Assembly (NCBI RefSeq): GCF_910577345.1
Contig: NZ_CAJTMT010000035.1
Location: 1-34,279, forward strand
Origin: an uncultured Duncaniella sp.
Lineage (GTDB): Bacteria; Bacteroidota; Bacteroidia; Bacteroidales; Muribaculaceae
Direction: 5' to 3'
Length of the DNA stretch: 34,279 nucleotides
Positions 24,730 to 32,867 of this stretch are shown here, piece by piece. Numbering within the stretch: the stretch's first letter is position 1; the number at the start of each line of letters is the position of its first letter. A model generated the notes under the pieces. It did not search any database. It saw only the letters and a list, made by a program, of their open reading frames with translations, and had not been told where the DNA came from. The position numbers and the translations under genes were made by a program.

Positions 24730-27174
24730 ATGCTACGAAAACTTACAATATCCCTGCTTTCTCTCCTCCCCCTTGCCCTCTCCGCGCAGCTTGCCACCGG
24801 GAGCTGGAAGTTCTATCCGGCTTTCGGAACCCCCGACCGCCTGATCGAAACCCCCGACCATGTCTATCTCGCCACATCCGGCTCACTCCACTCCTATGAC
24901 AAGGCCAATGACGAGAGCCACGCCTATATGCCCGGCTCAGACCTTGGAGGCACCCGAGTGGACGACATATATTATAACTACGACAAGGGCTACCTTCTGG
25001 TGGCCTACGAGGATGGCAACATCGACATTCTCATGGATAACGGCGAGCGCATCCCCCTTCCGGAAATTCGTGATTCAAATGTGGCCAGCAAGGGTATAAA
25101 CCATGTGACTTTCGACGATGGCCTCATATACATCGCCACGACTTTCGGCATAGTCATCTATGACGACACTACCTTCCAGGTCAAAGAATCAGGAATTTTC
25201 GACACTGAGGTTCTCGCAATAGCAACCACCCCCGAGAATCTGCTGATTGTAATATCGCCGGAACAATGGACCTATACTGTCTATTCTTCGCCAAAGACCG
25301 AACGCCACAACAATCTGAGCAAGTTCAAACGCCAGCACAACCTTGCAGGTGTCCCGGCTGACCTTGTCAAGATAGCTGACGACAAGGAGAACAAAGTGAC
25401 GCACTTCGCCCTCCGCACCACCCGCAATCTCCTCCTCGACCTTGTATTTTACGATTCACGCAACAGCGGCACATATACTGACCATGGAATCACCGGCGTG
25501 ACCGGACTGTTCCATGCCGAGGATGGCGTATGGTTCACCACATCGACCTCTCTCAACCACATATCCTTCCCTTGGACTGTCAGCCGGAGCGCCACTATAC
25601 CCGAACCGCTGCAGAGCAACATGATAGCCACCGTCGACGGCCCGACATCAATATGGGCAGCCGATGTGACCGGACTTGCCAACTACCGCCTGTCGGAAGA
25701 TGGCTCAGTCACAGTCATGCGCGACAAGTACCGCCCGATGGACGCAACTACTTTCTCCGACATCTGCACACTCTATCCTTTGACCGACAACAATGGATTC
25801 CTCATGTCGAACCGAGGACTGAGCCGAAGTTTTGCTGTCGGCAACGGCGATTTCTACGACACCCCCTTCACCGGAAATGTCTATGAAAACGGTAAGATTT
25901 CCAATATAGAAGCCTCAGGCATCACCTACAAGTCAAAAGCTTCTGCCCAGACATGCGTAGGAAAAGGTGACCATATCTTCTCTCCCACTTTCCTCCTTGA
26001 AGACCCCGACAATCCCTCCATCCACTATGTAGGCTCAGGAAACGAGGGTGTGTATGTGCTGAAAGATGGCCGTCAGATCGGCAAGTTTGACGAGAATTCA
26101 CTTATCAATTACAACTACAATTACGCCTGGAGAACGACTTCCGCACAGTTTGACTCAAAAGGCAACCTGCTGGTCGCTGTCTACACAGGAGATACAAGCC
26201 AACCTCCCCTCGTGATTCTTCCCTCCGACAAACGTAAGAAAGACCCTGCGACAGTCACCAAAGAGGACTGGATCGGGCTTGACTTCGGCGGCAATGTGAA
26301 GGACCGCGACGTCATCTTCCATCTTTGCAACAAAATCCCCGTCATACTTCTTGCCGACTCCCGCTATCAGGAGGGATTCACGGCACTGTATTACGGAAAC
26401 TCCATTACCGACACCTCCGATGACCAGCCCCAGGCCGTGACAATCATGACCGACCAGGACGGCAAGAACTTCACCCCTGACTATATCACCTGCTTCGCGG
26501 AGGACAGTCGCGGACGCGTGTGGATAGGCACGACAAACGGCCCCGCAGAAATCGTCAATCCCGCCAATATATTCGGCACCGATTTCCGCATCAACCGTCT
26601 GAAAATACCCCGCAACGACGGCACCAATCTTGCCGACTATCTCCTTGACACCGAGAAGATACACGCAATCGCTGTCGATGCCTCCGACCGCAAATGGATT
26701 GCCACCGAGGAGTCGGGACTGTATCTCGTCAGCCCCAACGGTGATGAAATCATCGAGAATTTCAACACTTCCAACTCTCCGCTTGCCACTAACTGCGTGT
26801 CGGATGTCTATGTCGACCCTAACTCGAACTCCGTATTCATCGCGACCCTAAACGGTCTCTATGAATACTCTTCAACCTCCTCTCCGGGTCGTCCCGACTA
26901 CTCCGACGTCATCGCCTACCCCAACCCCGTCACCCCCGACTACACCGGACTTATCACCATCCGCGGACTCATGGATTCCTCGATGGTCAAGATAATGGAC
27001 TCAGGTATGCACCTTGTCTACCAGACCATCTCCGACGGCGGTATGGCCACATGGGACGGCTGTACGCTCAACGGCGCGCGTGTCAAGAGCGGTGTCTACT
27101 ACGTCTTCGCATCCACGAGCTCCGACACCGACTCGCAGGGCGATGTCGTGGCAAAAATCCTTGTTGTAAATTAA
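24730..27174 (+). CDS. PorZ-like two-propeller exported protein with secretion-type C-terminal domain
   Basis: An 814-aa exported protein. The signal peptide ends ALSA with the mature chain starting at Gln20, followed by GSWKFYPAFGTPD, the opening of PorZ-type propellers. Two beta-propellers fill residues ~25-720; later blades carry the two-component-regulator propeller pattern (EDSRGRVWIGTTNG, VDASDRKWIATEESGLYL, SNSVFIATLNGLYEY). Residues ~727-814 form a compact beta domain with YPNPV, GLITIRGL, ATWDG, SGVYYV and a terminal KILVVN, resembling type IX secretion C-terminal domains. In Porphyromonas, PorZ is part of the cell-surface machinery that cleaves these domains. No other type IX gene is in the window, so the role here is inferred from architecture. 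Confidence 0.8.
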   Translation: MLRKLTISLLSLLPLALSAQLATGSWKFYPAFGTPDRLIETPDHVYLATSGSLHSYDKANDESHAYMPGSDLGGTRVDDIYYNYDKGYLLVAYEDGNIDILMDNGERIPLPEIRDSNVASKGINHVTFDDGLIYIATTFGIVIYDDTTFQVKESGIFDTEVLAIATTPENLLIVISPEQWTYTVYSSPKTERHNNLSKFKRQHNLAGVPADLVKIADDKENKVTHFALRTTRNLLLDLVFYDSRNSGTYTDHGITGVTGLFHAEDGVWFTTSTSLNHISFPWTVSRSATIPEPLQSNMIATVDGPTSIWAADVTGLANYRLSEDGSVTVMRDKYRPMDATTFSDICTLYPLTDNNGFLMSNRGLSRSFAVGNGDFYDTPFTGNVYENGKISNIEASGITYKSKASAQTCVGKGDHIFSPTFLLEDPDNPSIHYVGSGNEGVYVLKDGRQIGKFDENSLINYNYNYAWRTTSAQFDSKGNLLVAVYTGDTSQPPLVILPSDKRKKDPATVTKEDWIGLDFGGNVKDRDVIFHLCNKIPVILLADSRYQEGFTALYYGNSITDTSDDQPQAVTIMTDQDGKNFTPDYITCFAEDSRGRVWIGTTNGPAEIVNPANIFGTDFRINRLKIPRNDGTNLADYLLDTEKIHAIAVDASDRKWIATEESGLYLVSPNGDEIIENFNTSNSPLATNCVSDVYVDPNSNSVFIATLNGLYEYSSTSSPGRPDYSDVIAYPNPVTPDYTGLITIRGLMDSSMVKIMDSGMHLVYQTISDGGMATWDGCTLNGARVKSGVYYVFASTSSDTDSQGDVVAKILVVN

Positions 27175-27237
27175 GAGTCTATCCAAAACCCTTCATGCCC
27201 GAAGGACGTTTGATACTATAAAAACGATGTTTCATAT

Positions 27238-27762
27238 ATGAAAACTCTAAAATACACAGATGACAATGACCGGTGCTACGGAGCCACCGGTATGGCTATT
27301 GGCCTGATGGTGTTTGACGGCGACGACATGCTTGCCTCAATCACTCTTGACGGCGACCCCAATGAGATGGTCGCCATGTCGCCTGATTTCTATTTTGCCG
27401 GCAATCCCGGAGTTTCGGCCAAGGCCGCATGGAATCAGATGCTGAAGAACTACAATATCGGCATCGGTATGCTCATGTCAAACCTCCTTTGCCGTCACCT
27501 CGTCAACCGTCGGGAAGCGCTCCCGCAGGACCTTCATGATTTTCTCCATGACTTTGCCCGAGAGGAGGGCCATGAGGCCTGTTCGCTTGACGATGATGAA
27601 ATCGACCGTCTGTTTGACAAGAACTTTTCATACCTGAACCGCGTGTTCTCCCATCGCGGGGTCCAGTCCGTAGCCCACGACTTCGCCACCACACTCTCAC
27701 AACGGCGCACCCTCTCGCGGCTCGACACCCTCGAACTCCTCGATGCTCTCCGTATGCTCTGA
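27238..27762 (+). CDS. Unrecognised 174-aa protein
   Basis: No family was recognised. The product has no signal peptide or membrane segment and looks cytoplasmic: a beta-rich N-terminal half (GATGMAIGLMVFDGDDMLASITLDG, with SPDFYFAGNPGVSAKAAW) and a helical C-terminal half rich in Asp, His and Leu (LPQDLHDFLHDFAREEG, DDDEIDRLFDKNF). Codon use matches the neighbours, and it sits 63 bp after the PorZ-like gene and 62 bp before manA on the same strand, so it is probably real and co-transcribed. Antisense frames across it look like shadows. Confidence 0.75.
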   Translation: MKTLKYTDDNDRCYGATGMAIGLMVFDGDDMLASITLDGDPNEMVAMSPDFYFAGNPGVSAKAAWNQMLKNYNIGIGMLMSNLLCRHLVNRREALPQDLHDFLHDFAREEGHEACSLDDDEIDRLFDKNFSYLNRVFSHRGVQSVAHDFATTLSQRRTLSRLDTLELLDALRML

Positions 27763-27824
27763 TCCCATATACCCCCACTTCCCTCCTCACCTTTACCTTT
27801 TTCATCACGTTTCCAATAGTTTTT

Positions 27825-28796
27825 ATGTTTACTAATGTGTTGCATTTTTCCCCCTACCTCAAATCAGTGATTTGGGGTGGTGAGCGTATTGCCCCATTCA
27901 AGGGGATAAAGACCGACAGGAACGCCATTGGCGAAAGTTGGGAAATCTCGGCTGTTCCCGGTCATGTATCGGTTGTTGACAAAGGTCCTGAAAGCGGAAA
28001 ATCGCTCTGCGAACTCATCCGCGAACATGGTGCCAAGCTTGTCGGGCAGGATATTTTCAACCGCTTCGGCGAGAATTTCCCTCTGCTTATCAAAATCATT
28101 GATGCCCGCGACAATCTGTCGGTCCAGGTACATCCCGACGACGCCCTTGCCCGCAAACGCCACAACTGCCCGGGCAAAACGGAGATGTGGCATGTCATCG
28201 ACACCGATGCAGATGCCAAAATATATGTCGGACTGAAGGAGTCAATCACCCCGGAAGAGTATGAACGACGCGTGGCCGACAACAGCATCATGGATGTCAT
28301 AGCCGCCTACGATTCCGCTCCCGGCGATACCTTCTTCCTCCCTGCCGGACGCATCCACGCCATCGGTGCCGGTAATCTCCTCGCAGAAATCCAGCAGACA
28401 AGCGACATCACCTACCGCATCTATGACTACGACCGTCGCGACAAGGATGGAAATCCGCGTCAGCTCCACACTGCCGAGGCCCGCGATGCCATCGACTATA
28501 CCGTCTATCCCGACTATCGCTCAAAGCCGGAAGGGAGTCTGCTTGCCGACTGCCCCTATTTCGTGGTCCACAAACTCAATCTGACTTCTGAACCGACTGT
28601 CCTGCCCCACACACGCGAGTCGTTCACCATCGTGATGTGTCTCAGCGGTGAGGCCGAGATAACCTGCTCGACCGGCTTGACTGACAGCAACCCTCAGACC
28701 CTTCGCATTTCCCAAGGAGAAACCCTTCTCTTCCCCGCCACAATTACCTCTATCTCCGCAACCGGCACAGCCGGTCTCCTCTCCATCCAGGCTTAG
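27825..28796 (+). CDS. manA: Mannose-6-phosphate isomerase, class I
   Basis: A 323-aa cupin-type zinc enzyme interconverting fructose-6-P and mannose-6-P, feeding GDP-mannose and GDP-fucose sugars for surface glycans or catabolising mannose. Expected zinc ligands are Gln101 and His103 (QVHPDD), Glu120 (KTEMWHV) and His178 (AGRIHAIG). Arg198 in the TYRIYDYDR segment is the likely catalytic arginine. Its length fits the short bacterial form (about 315-325 aa). It is last in the plus-strand run, with the strong hairpin at 28811 starting 15 bases after its stop. Confidence 0.95.
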   Translation: MFTNVLHFSPYLKSVIWGGERIAPFKGIKTDRNAIGESWEISAVPGHVSVVDKGPESGKSLCELIREHGAKLVGQDIFNRFGENFPLLIKIIDARDNLSVQVHPDDALARKRHNCPGKTEMWHVIDTDADAKIYVGLKESITPEEYERRVADNSIMDVIAAYDSAPGDTFFLPAGRIHAIGAGNLLAEIQQTSDITYRIYDYDRRDKDGNPRQLHTAEARDAIDYTVYPDYRSKPEGSLLADCPYFVVHKLNLTSEPTVLPHTRESFTIVMCLSGEAEITCSTGLTDSNPQTLRISQGETLLFPATITSISATGTAGLLSIQA

Positions 28797-28810
28797 AGAG
28801 CATAACAACG

Positions 28811-28888
28811 ACAGGCCATAAAATAGAAAGACTACCATGCTATTTACAGTTCGAAATAGCATGGTAGTCTTTCTATTTTATGGCCTGT
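28811..28888. terminator. Perfect 35-bp convergent terminator hairpin
   Basis: 28811-28845 and 28854-28888 are exact reverse complements (35 bp) around an 8-nt loop (ACAGTTCG). It starts 15 bases after the manA stop and ends 55 bases before the pepO stop on the other strand. Internal A/T-rich segments could provide U-runs in both directions. The length is unusual for a simple intrinsic terminator. Confidence 0.75.
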
Positions 28889-28894
28889 TCTACC

Positions 28895-28915
28895 AATCCC
28901 TGAAATTCAGGGATT
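28895..28915. terminator. Second hairpin after manA and pepO
   Basis: AATCCCTGA (28895-28903) pairs perfectly with TCAGGGATT (28907-28915) around a 3-nt loop, only 7 bases from the 35-bp hairpin. It lies between the converging genes and may act as a backup terminator for the minus-strand pepO transcript, which meets it first. Confidence 0.55.
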
Positions 28916-28942
28916 GAAGGGCTTGTATCTGAGAACGGAGGC

Positions 28943-30994
28943 TTACCAGATAACGATGCGTTCAGCCTCGGGACGGAACATCGGCTGACCCTCAGTGATG
29001 CCGAATGCCTCGAAGAAGGGTGCGATGTTGCGGAGTGTCACATTCACGCGGTTGCGGCCGAGCGAGTGAACATCGCCGGTTGTGAGCGAACGAATCTCCT
29101 CGTCGCGGATATTGTTGGCCCAGAGGTTGGCATAGTTCATGTAGAACACCTGTTCGGGAGTGAAACCGTCGATTTTGGCTTCGGGCGACTTGATGTCGAC
29201 ACCCTTCTTGGCCTGAGCGTCAAGGAAGGCTGTCATGGCCACGCGCAGACCACCCTGGTCGGCGATGTTCTCACCGAGAGTGTACTGGCCGTTGGCGTGA
29301 ACGCCGGGAAGCACCTCAACCTCGTCGAACTGAGCGATAAGGCCCTTTGTCTTCTCCTCGAATGCCTTTGCGTCGGCCTCTGTCCACCAGTTGGTCATGT
29401 TGCCCTTGGCATCGAAGTTGCGGCCCTGGTCGTCGAATCCGTGGGTCATCTCGTGGCCGATTACCACGCCGATACCGCCATAGTTCTCTGCATCCGAAGC
29501 GTTCGGGTCGAAGAAGGGAGCCTGCAGGATAGCTGCGGGGAAGACGATTTCGTTGGCAAGAGGATTATAATATGCGTTGACAGTCTGAGGAGTCATGCCC
29601 CACTCGGTGCGGTCCACGGGTTTGCCCCACTTGGCGTAGGTTTCCTTCTGGTGCCACATGCCGACGTTGTGCATGTTCTCATAATAGCTGAGTTTGGGGT
29701 CGATTTCCATTGAGGAGTAGTCCTTCCACTTGTCGGGATAGCCGATCTTCACGGTGAAGGCCGCGAGTTTCTCCTGTGCGCGCATCTTGGTCGAGTCGCT
29801 CATCCAGTCGAGGTTTGCGATATGCTTGCCGAGGGCAGTGCGGAGATTCTCGACGAGGCCGAGCATATATTCCTTGGAGCTTGCGGGGAAGTACTTCTCG
29901 ACGTAAAGTTCGCCGACTGCCTCACCGAGAGCACCTTCGGTTGCATCGAGAGCACGCTTCCAGAGGGGACGGAGTTCCTGCACACCGCTCATCACCTTCG
30001 AGAATTCGAAGTTGGCGTTGGTGAAGTCGTCGCTGAGTTTAGATGAAGCCTGGCTGACATACTTCCAGAGATAGTAGTCCTTGATTTCGCGGTCGCTGAG
30101 GGAGCCCATGAGCTTGTTGGCCTGAGCGACGCTCTTAAGCTCGGTCACGATAAGGGTGTCGGGCGACTCGATGCCCATTGTCTCGATGAAGAAGCGGTCC
30201 CAGTTGATGGCGGGATACATCTCCTTGACCTGGGCGAAGGTGCGGGGGTTGTACATGCGGGGGATGTCGCGGCTCTCCTCACGGGTGAAGGCAGAGTCGG
30301 CGAGGGCCGTCTCGATCTTCATGACGTTGCCCACGATGCGCTGCGCGTCGGCTGCGGAATAGCCTGCGTTCTGCATCTGGTCAGCGATAAGTTTCTTGTA
30401 GGCGTTGCGCACAGAGGTGTTGCGCTCGTCGTTGAGCAGGTAGTAGTCGCGGTCACCGAGACCCATGCCGCCGCCGGAGACATACATTGCATAGACGGTG
30501 GAGTTCGAGAGGTCTTCCATGGGGCCTGCGCCGAAGAAGGGGCTTGCATAGTTGCCGTGCATCCAGAGGAAGAGGTCCTCCATCCCTTCATGGGGAGTGT
30601 CTTCAATCTTCTTGAGGTCGGCGAGGATGGGCTTTGCACCTTCGGCATTGCGGCGCGCGGTGTCCATTGCCTGAGAGTAGACGGTCCATACCTTGTGGGC
30701 AACGGTGCCCTCTTGGGGATTGGAATCGCCGAGGTTCTGGATGAGGTTGCGCACACGAGCCTCCGACGAATCGTTGAGGATGTCGAACTGTCCGTAGCGT
30801 GCATGTTCGGCTGTCAGGGGATGTGCATCCATCCAGCCCTTTGTCACATGGGTGTAGAAGTCTGAACCGGGAGCGACGGTGGTGTCCATATAGGCCACGT
30901 TAAGACTGGCGAGATGCTCGGTCTTGTTCTGCTTACATCCGGTTGTCGCAACTGTCAGTGTCATGGCGACTGCTGCAATAGGAAGTAGTTTCAT
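28943..30994 (-). CDS. pepO: M13-family metallopeptidase lipoprotein (PepO/neprilysin-like)
   Basis: A 683-aa zinc endopeptidase of the neprilysin family, which cleaves oligopeptides inside a closed chamber. The signal peptide ends in ATTGC with Cys20 lipidated, so it faces the periplasm. The helical N-terminal domain opens with PGSDFYTHVTKGWMDAHPL. The catalytic domain has NAYYNPLANEIVFPAAILQ, HEMTH (514-518, His514 and His518 zinc ligands, Glu515 catalytic) and GENIAD (574-579, Glu575 third ligand). It ends RPEAERIVIW, like the CxxW end of the family with the Cys replaced. It is the last gene of the hpt-adk-xseB-pepO run. Confidence 0.95.
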   Translation of the reverse strand: MKLLPIAAVAMTLTVATTGCKQNKTEHLASLNVAYMDTTVAPGSDFYTHVTKGWMDAHPLTAEHARYGQFDILNDSSEARVRNLIQNLGDSNPQEGTVAHKVWTVYSQAMDTARRNAEGAKPILADLKKIEDTPHEGMEDLFLWMHGNYASPFFGAGPMEDLSNSTVYAMYVSGGGMGLGDRDYYLLNDERNTSVRNAYKKLIADQMQNAGYSAADAQRIVGNVMKIETALADSAFTREESRDIPRMYNPRTFAQVKEMYPAINWDRFFIETMGIESPDTLIVTELKSVAQANKLMGSLSDREIKDYYLWKYVSQASSKLSDDFTNANFEFSKVMSGVQELRPLWKRALDATEGALGEAVGELYVEKYFPASSKEYMLGLVENLRTALGKHIANLDWMSDSTKMRAQEKLAAFTVKIGYPDKWKDYSSMEIDPKLSYYENMHNVGMWHQKETYAKWGKPVDRTEWGMTPQTVNAYYNPLANEIVFPAAILQAPFFDPNASDAENYGGIGVVIGHEMTHGFDDQGRNFDAKGNMTNWWTEADAKAFEEKTKGLIAQFDEVEVLPGVHANGQYTLGENIADQGGLRVAMTAFLDAQAKKGVDIKSPEAKIDGFTPEQVFYMNYANLWANNIRDEEIRSLTTGDVHSLGRNRVNVTLRNIAPFFEAFGITEGQPMFRPEAERIVIW

Positions 30995-31059
30995 GTTGGA
31001 GTTGATATAATTGGTTCTGTGTTTTCAGTCGAGGGCGCGGCGGGAGCGGCCATTACCGG

Positions 31060-31290
31060 TCAGGCATTGCCACCGGTCTCGGTGCCGAGGGCGGCGAGGA
31101 TGTCGCGCAGTTCCTCCTCGGTAGTCGTCAGCCGTGAGCGGCAAGCTTTCAGCAGCTCTGTCGCACGGCGGGTATAGGCGGCAAGGTGATCGATGTCACA
31201 GTTGTCGCTCTGCATCATTCTGAGAATGCCTTCGAGCTCACCCACGCTCTGGGCGTAAGTGAGCTCGCTTATCGGCTTGAATTCTGTCAT
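31060..31290 (-). CDS. xseB: Exodeoxyribonuclease VII small subunit
   Basis: A 76-aa helical protein matching XseB in length and pattern: LTYAQSVGELEGILRMMQSD, then DIDHLAAYTRRATELLKACRSRLTTTEEELRDIL (read in parts). Several XseB copies bind XseA to form the single-strand-specific exonuclease VII. XseA is not encoded nearby; adk lies 50 bp upstream and pepO 65 bp downstream. A short GGGG-AAA-CCCC stem lies in the adk-xseB gap. Confidence 0.88.
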   Translation of the reverse strand: MTEFKPISELTYAQSVGELEGILRMMQSDNCDIDHLAAYTRRATELLKACRSRLTTTEEELRDILAALGTETGGNA

Positions 31291-31340
31291 GGAGAGTTTT
31301 CGGATGGTTATGAATTTGTTTGCGGGGAAACCCCATTATG

Positions 31341-31928
31341 TCACGCCTTGAGCTGGGGATGATTGTCAATGGCGTTGACGATGTTTGAGAATATTTCGTC
31401 GACATGTCCCGACCCGTGGATCGGAGTGTACTTGCCTTCGTTCGTATAGTATTCACGCAGAGGTGAGGTGGTGTCATGGTAGACTTTCAGACGGCGACCG
31501 ATTGTCTCGGGGTTGTCATCGGAACGTCCGCTGTCGATTCCGCGCTTCACGAGACGCTCCATCAGCTCTTCGTCCTCGACTTCGAGACCGATGACCGAAT
31601 GCACTTCCTCGCCCCTCTGTTCGAGCATCTTCTTCAGAGCCTCGGCCTGAGGAATGGTGCGGGGGAAACCGTCGAAGATAAAACCGTTGGATGTCGGACG
31701 CAGGCGGTCAACCTCCTGCGCGAGTATGTCGACCATCAGATCATCAGGGATAAGATGGCCCTTCGAGATGTAGCTGTCGGCAATCTTGCCGAGCTCGGTT
31801 CCGGCGGCAATCTGTGCGCGGAGCACATCGCCGGTCGAGATATGGGTCAGACCATAGCGGTCGATAAGTTTCTGGCTTTGGGTGCCTTTACCACTTCCGG
31901 GGGCACCGAAAATTACAAGATTAAACAT
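31341..31928 (-). CDS. adk: Adenylate kinase
   Basis: A 195-aa cytoplasmic enzyme interconverting ATP + AMP and 2 ADP. P-loop GAPGSGKGTQ is at 8-17, STGDVLRAQI binds AMP, and DGFPRT contains the AMP-site arginine. The LID region is the short form without zinc cysteines (GIDSGRSDDNPETIGRRLKVYH), typical of Bacteroidetes. Downstream of hpt, so the two purine genes are probably co-expressed. Confidence 0.97.
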   Translation of the reverse strand: MFNLVIFGAPGSGKGTQSQKLIDRYGLTHISTGDVLRAQIAAGTELGKIADSYISKGHLIPDDLMVDILAQEVDRLRPTSNGFIFDGFPRTIPQAEALKKMLEQRGEEVHSVIGLEVEDEELMERLVKRGIDSGRSDDNPETIGRRLKVYHDTTSPLREYYTNEGKYTPIHGSGHVDEIFSNIVNAIDNHPQLKA

Positions 31929-31975
31929 TCTTTATCCTTATTTTTTACCTATTATATTACAATCCGGGGCCGCTG

Positions 31976-31994
31976 GCCGCCATCATCCGGCGGC
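31976..31994. other. GC-rich hairpin between hpt and adk
   Basis: GCCGCC (31976-31981) pairs with GGCGGC (31989-31994) around a 7-nt loop within the 117-bp hpt-adk gap. On the minus strand no T-run follows directly. It may weaken read-through from hpt to adk; this is inference. Confidence 0.4.
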
Positions 31995-32045
31995 AACTCT
32001 GTGCCCGCTCTGACAGAATTGGGAATTATGTGTCAAACTCACACA

Positions 32046-32603
32046 TTATTCATCCTTGCAGTCCTCATCGAGCACATAGATGTCGTTGAGGTTGCGGGCA
32101 AGGCCGTCGATGTCGAGGCCATAGCCGATGATGAACTTCTTGGGAATCTCGAACCCGACATAGTCCGGCTTGAGCTCCGGATGTTGCAAAGCCTCTGGCT
32201 TGAAAAGGAGAGTGGCAATCTTCACCGAAGCGGGACGGTGGGCCTCAAGGTCGGCAAGAAGCTTCACCATAGTGTTGCCTGTGTCGATGATGTCTTCGAC
32301 AAGGATGATGTGACGGCCTTCGAGATTCTCGCTCAGACCCATGACCTGCTTGACGACTCCGGTGGAGCCCATCCCCTCGTAGCTCTTCAGACGCACGAAG
32401 GTCAGCTCCGCATCGATGTCCTCACACGCGCGGAAAAGGTCAACGGCAAAGGGTGCGGCTCCGTTGAGCACACACACGAACAATGGATTGCAGTCACCAT
32501 ACTCCGAGATTATCGACTTCGAGATTTCGGCGATGCGCTCTGTTATCTGTGTCTGGGTAATGAACGGTCGGAAATTCATCCCCTGATAGCATTTACATTT
32601 CAT
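32046..32603 (-). CDS. hpt: Hypoxanthine phosphoribosyltransferase
   Basis: A 185-aa purine-salvage enzyme joining hypoxanthine or guanine to PRPP. The PRPP-binding signature VEDIIDTGNTM is at 102-112, the phosphate loop region VCVLNGAAPFAVDL at 43-56, and the flexible-loop SYEGMGSTG at 74-82. DYVGFEIPKKFIIGYGLD supplies the base-stacking and Lys-containing segment. The first ATG (32603) is used; Met9 (32579) is a possible alternative start closer to the family's usual N-terminus. It is first in the hpt-adk-xseB-pepO run. Confidence 0.95.
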   Translation of the reverse strand: MKCKCYQGMNFRPFITQTQITERIAEISKSIISEYGDCNPLFVCVLNGAAPFAVDLFRACEDIDAELTFVRLKSYEGMGSTGVVKQVMGLSENLEGRHIILVEDIIDTGNTMVKLLADLEAHRPASVKIATLLFKPEALQHPELKPDYVGFEIPKKFIIGYGLDIDGLARNLNDIYVLDEDCKDE

Positions 32604-32628
32604 GGTTCCGGGCAGAAAAAATTTTGCG

Positions 32629-32636
32629 CAAAGTTA
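32629..32636 (-). promoter_or_regulatory. Candidate -7 element upstream of hpt
   Basis: The minus strand reads TAACTTTG, matching TAnnTTTG, 26 bases upstream of the hpt ATG. No convincing -33 box lies 19-21 bases further up. It is the same octamer as the -7 element at 667-674. Confidence 0.45.
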
Positions 32637-32722
32637 CTCAAAAATCTCAATATTACCGCCATTTTTCATCACCGACAAGCAAAATTTACCCCTCATGGCT
32701 ACACTTTGTCCCGATTTTACCG

Positions 32723-32744
32723 GGAAATACAGACCTGTATTTCC
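32723..32744. terminator. Hairpin between the RHS lipoprotein cassette and hpt
   Basis: GGAAATACAG (32723-32732) pairs perfectly with CTGTATTTCC (32735-32744), with only AC between them, so it may be read as a cruciform or a tight hairpin. A second small stem (AATCCT 32772-32777 with AGGATT 32786-32791) lies closer to the lipoprotein stop. No T-run follows; termination of the RHS-lipoprotein transcript is plausible but unproven. The rest of 32637-32867 shows no gene. Confidence 0.45.
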
Positions 32745-32867
32745 TAAACCTACGCCGGGAACGCCTCTCCGAATCCTGATATTATAGGATTATAGATATA
32801 TGGGATATGTCATCCTATTAGCAATATCAAATTGCCGGACGACAATCTTTTCATCATAACTCATAAG

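Noticed and set aside
24060..24797. 245-codon minus-strand frame opposite rdgB
   Set aside because: rdgB is complete with catalytic motifs on the plus strand; the mirror product has no features.
31476..32747. 423-codon plus-strand frame opposite adk and hpt
   Set aside because: It mirrors two clear enzymes and crosses their intergenic gap. No recognisable domain; composition typical of antisense frames.
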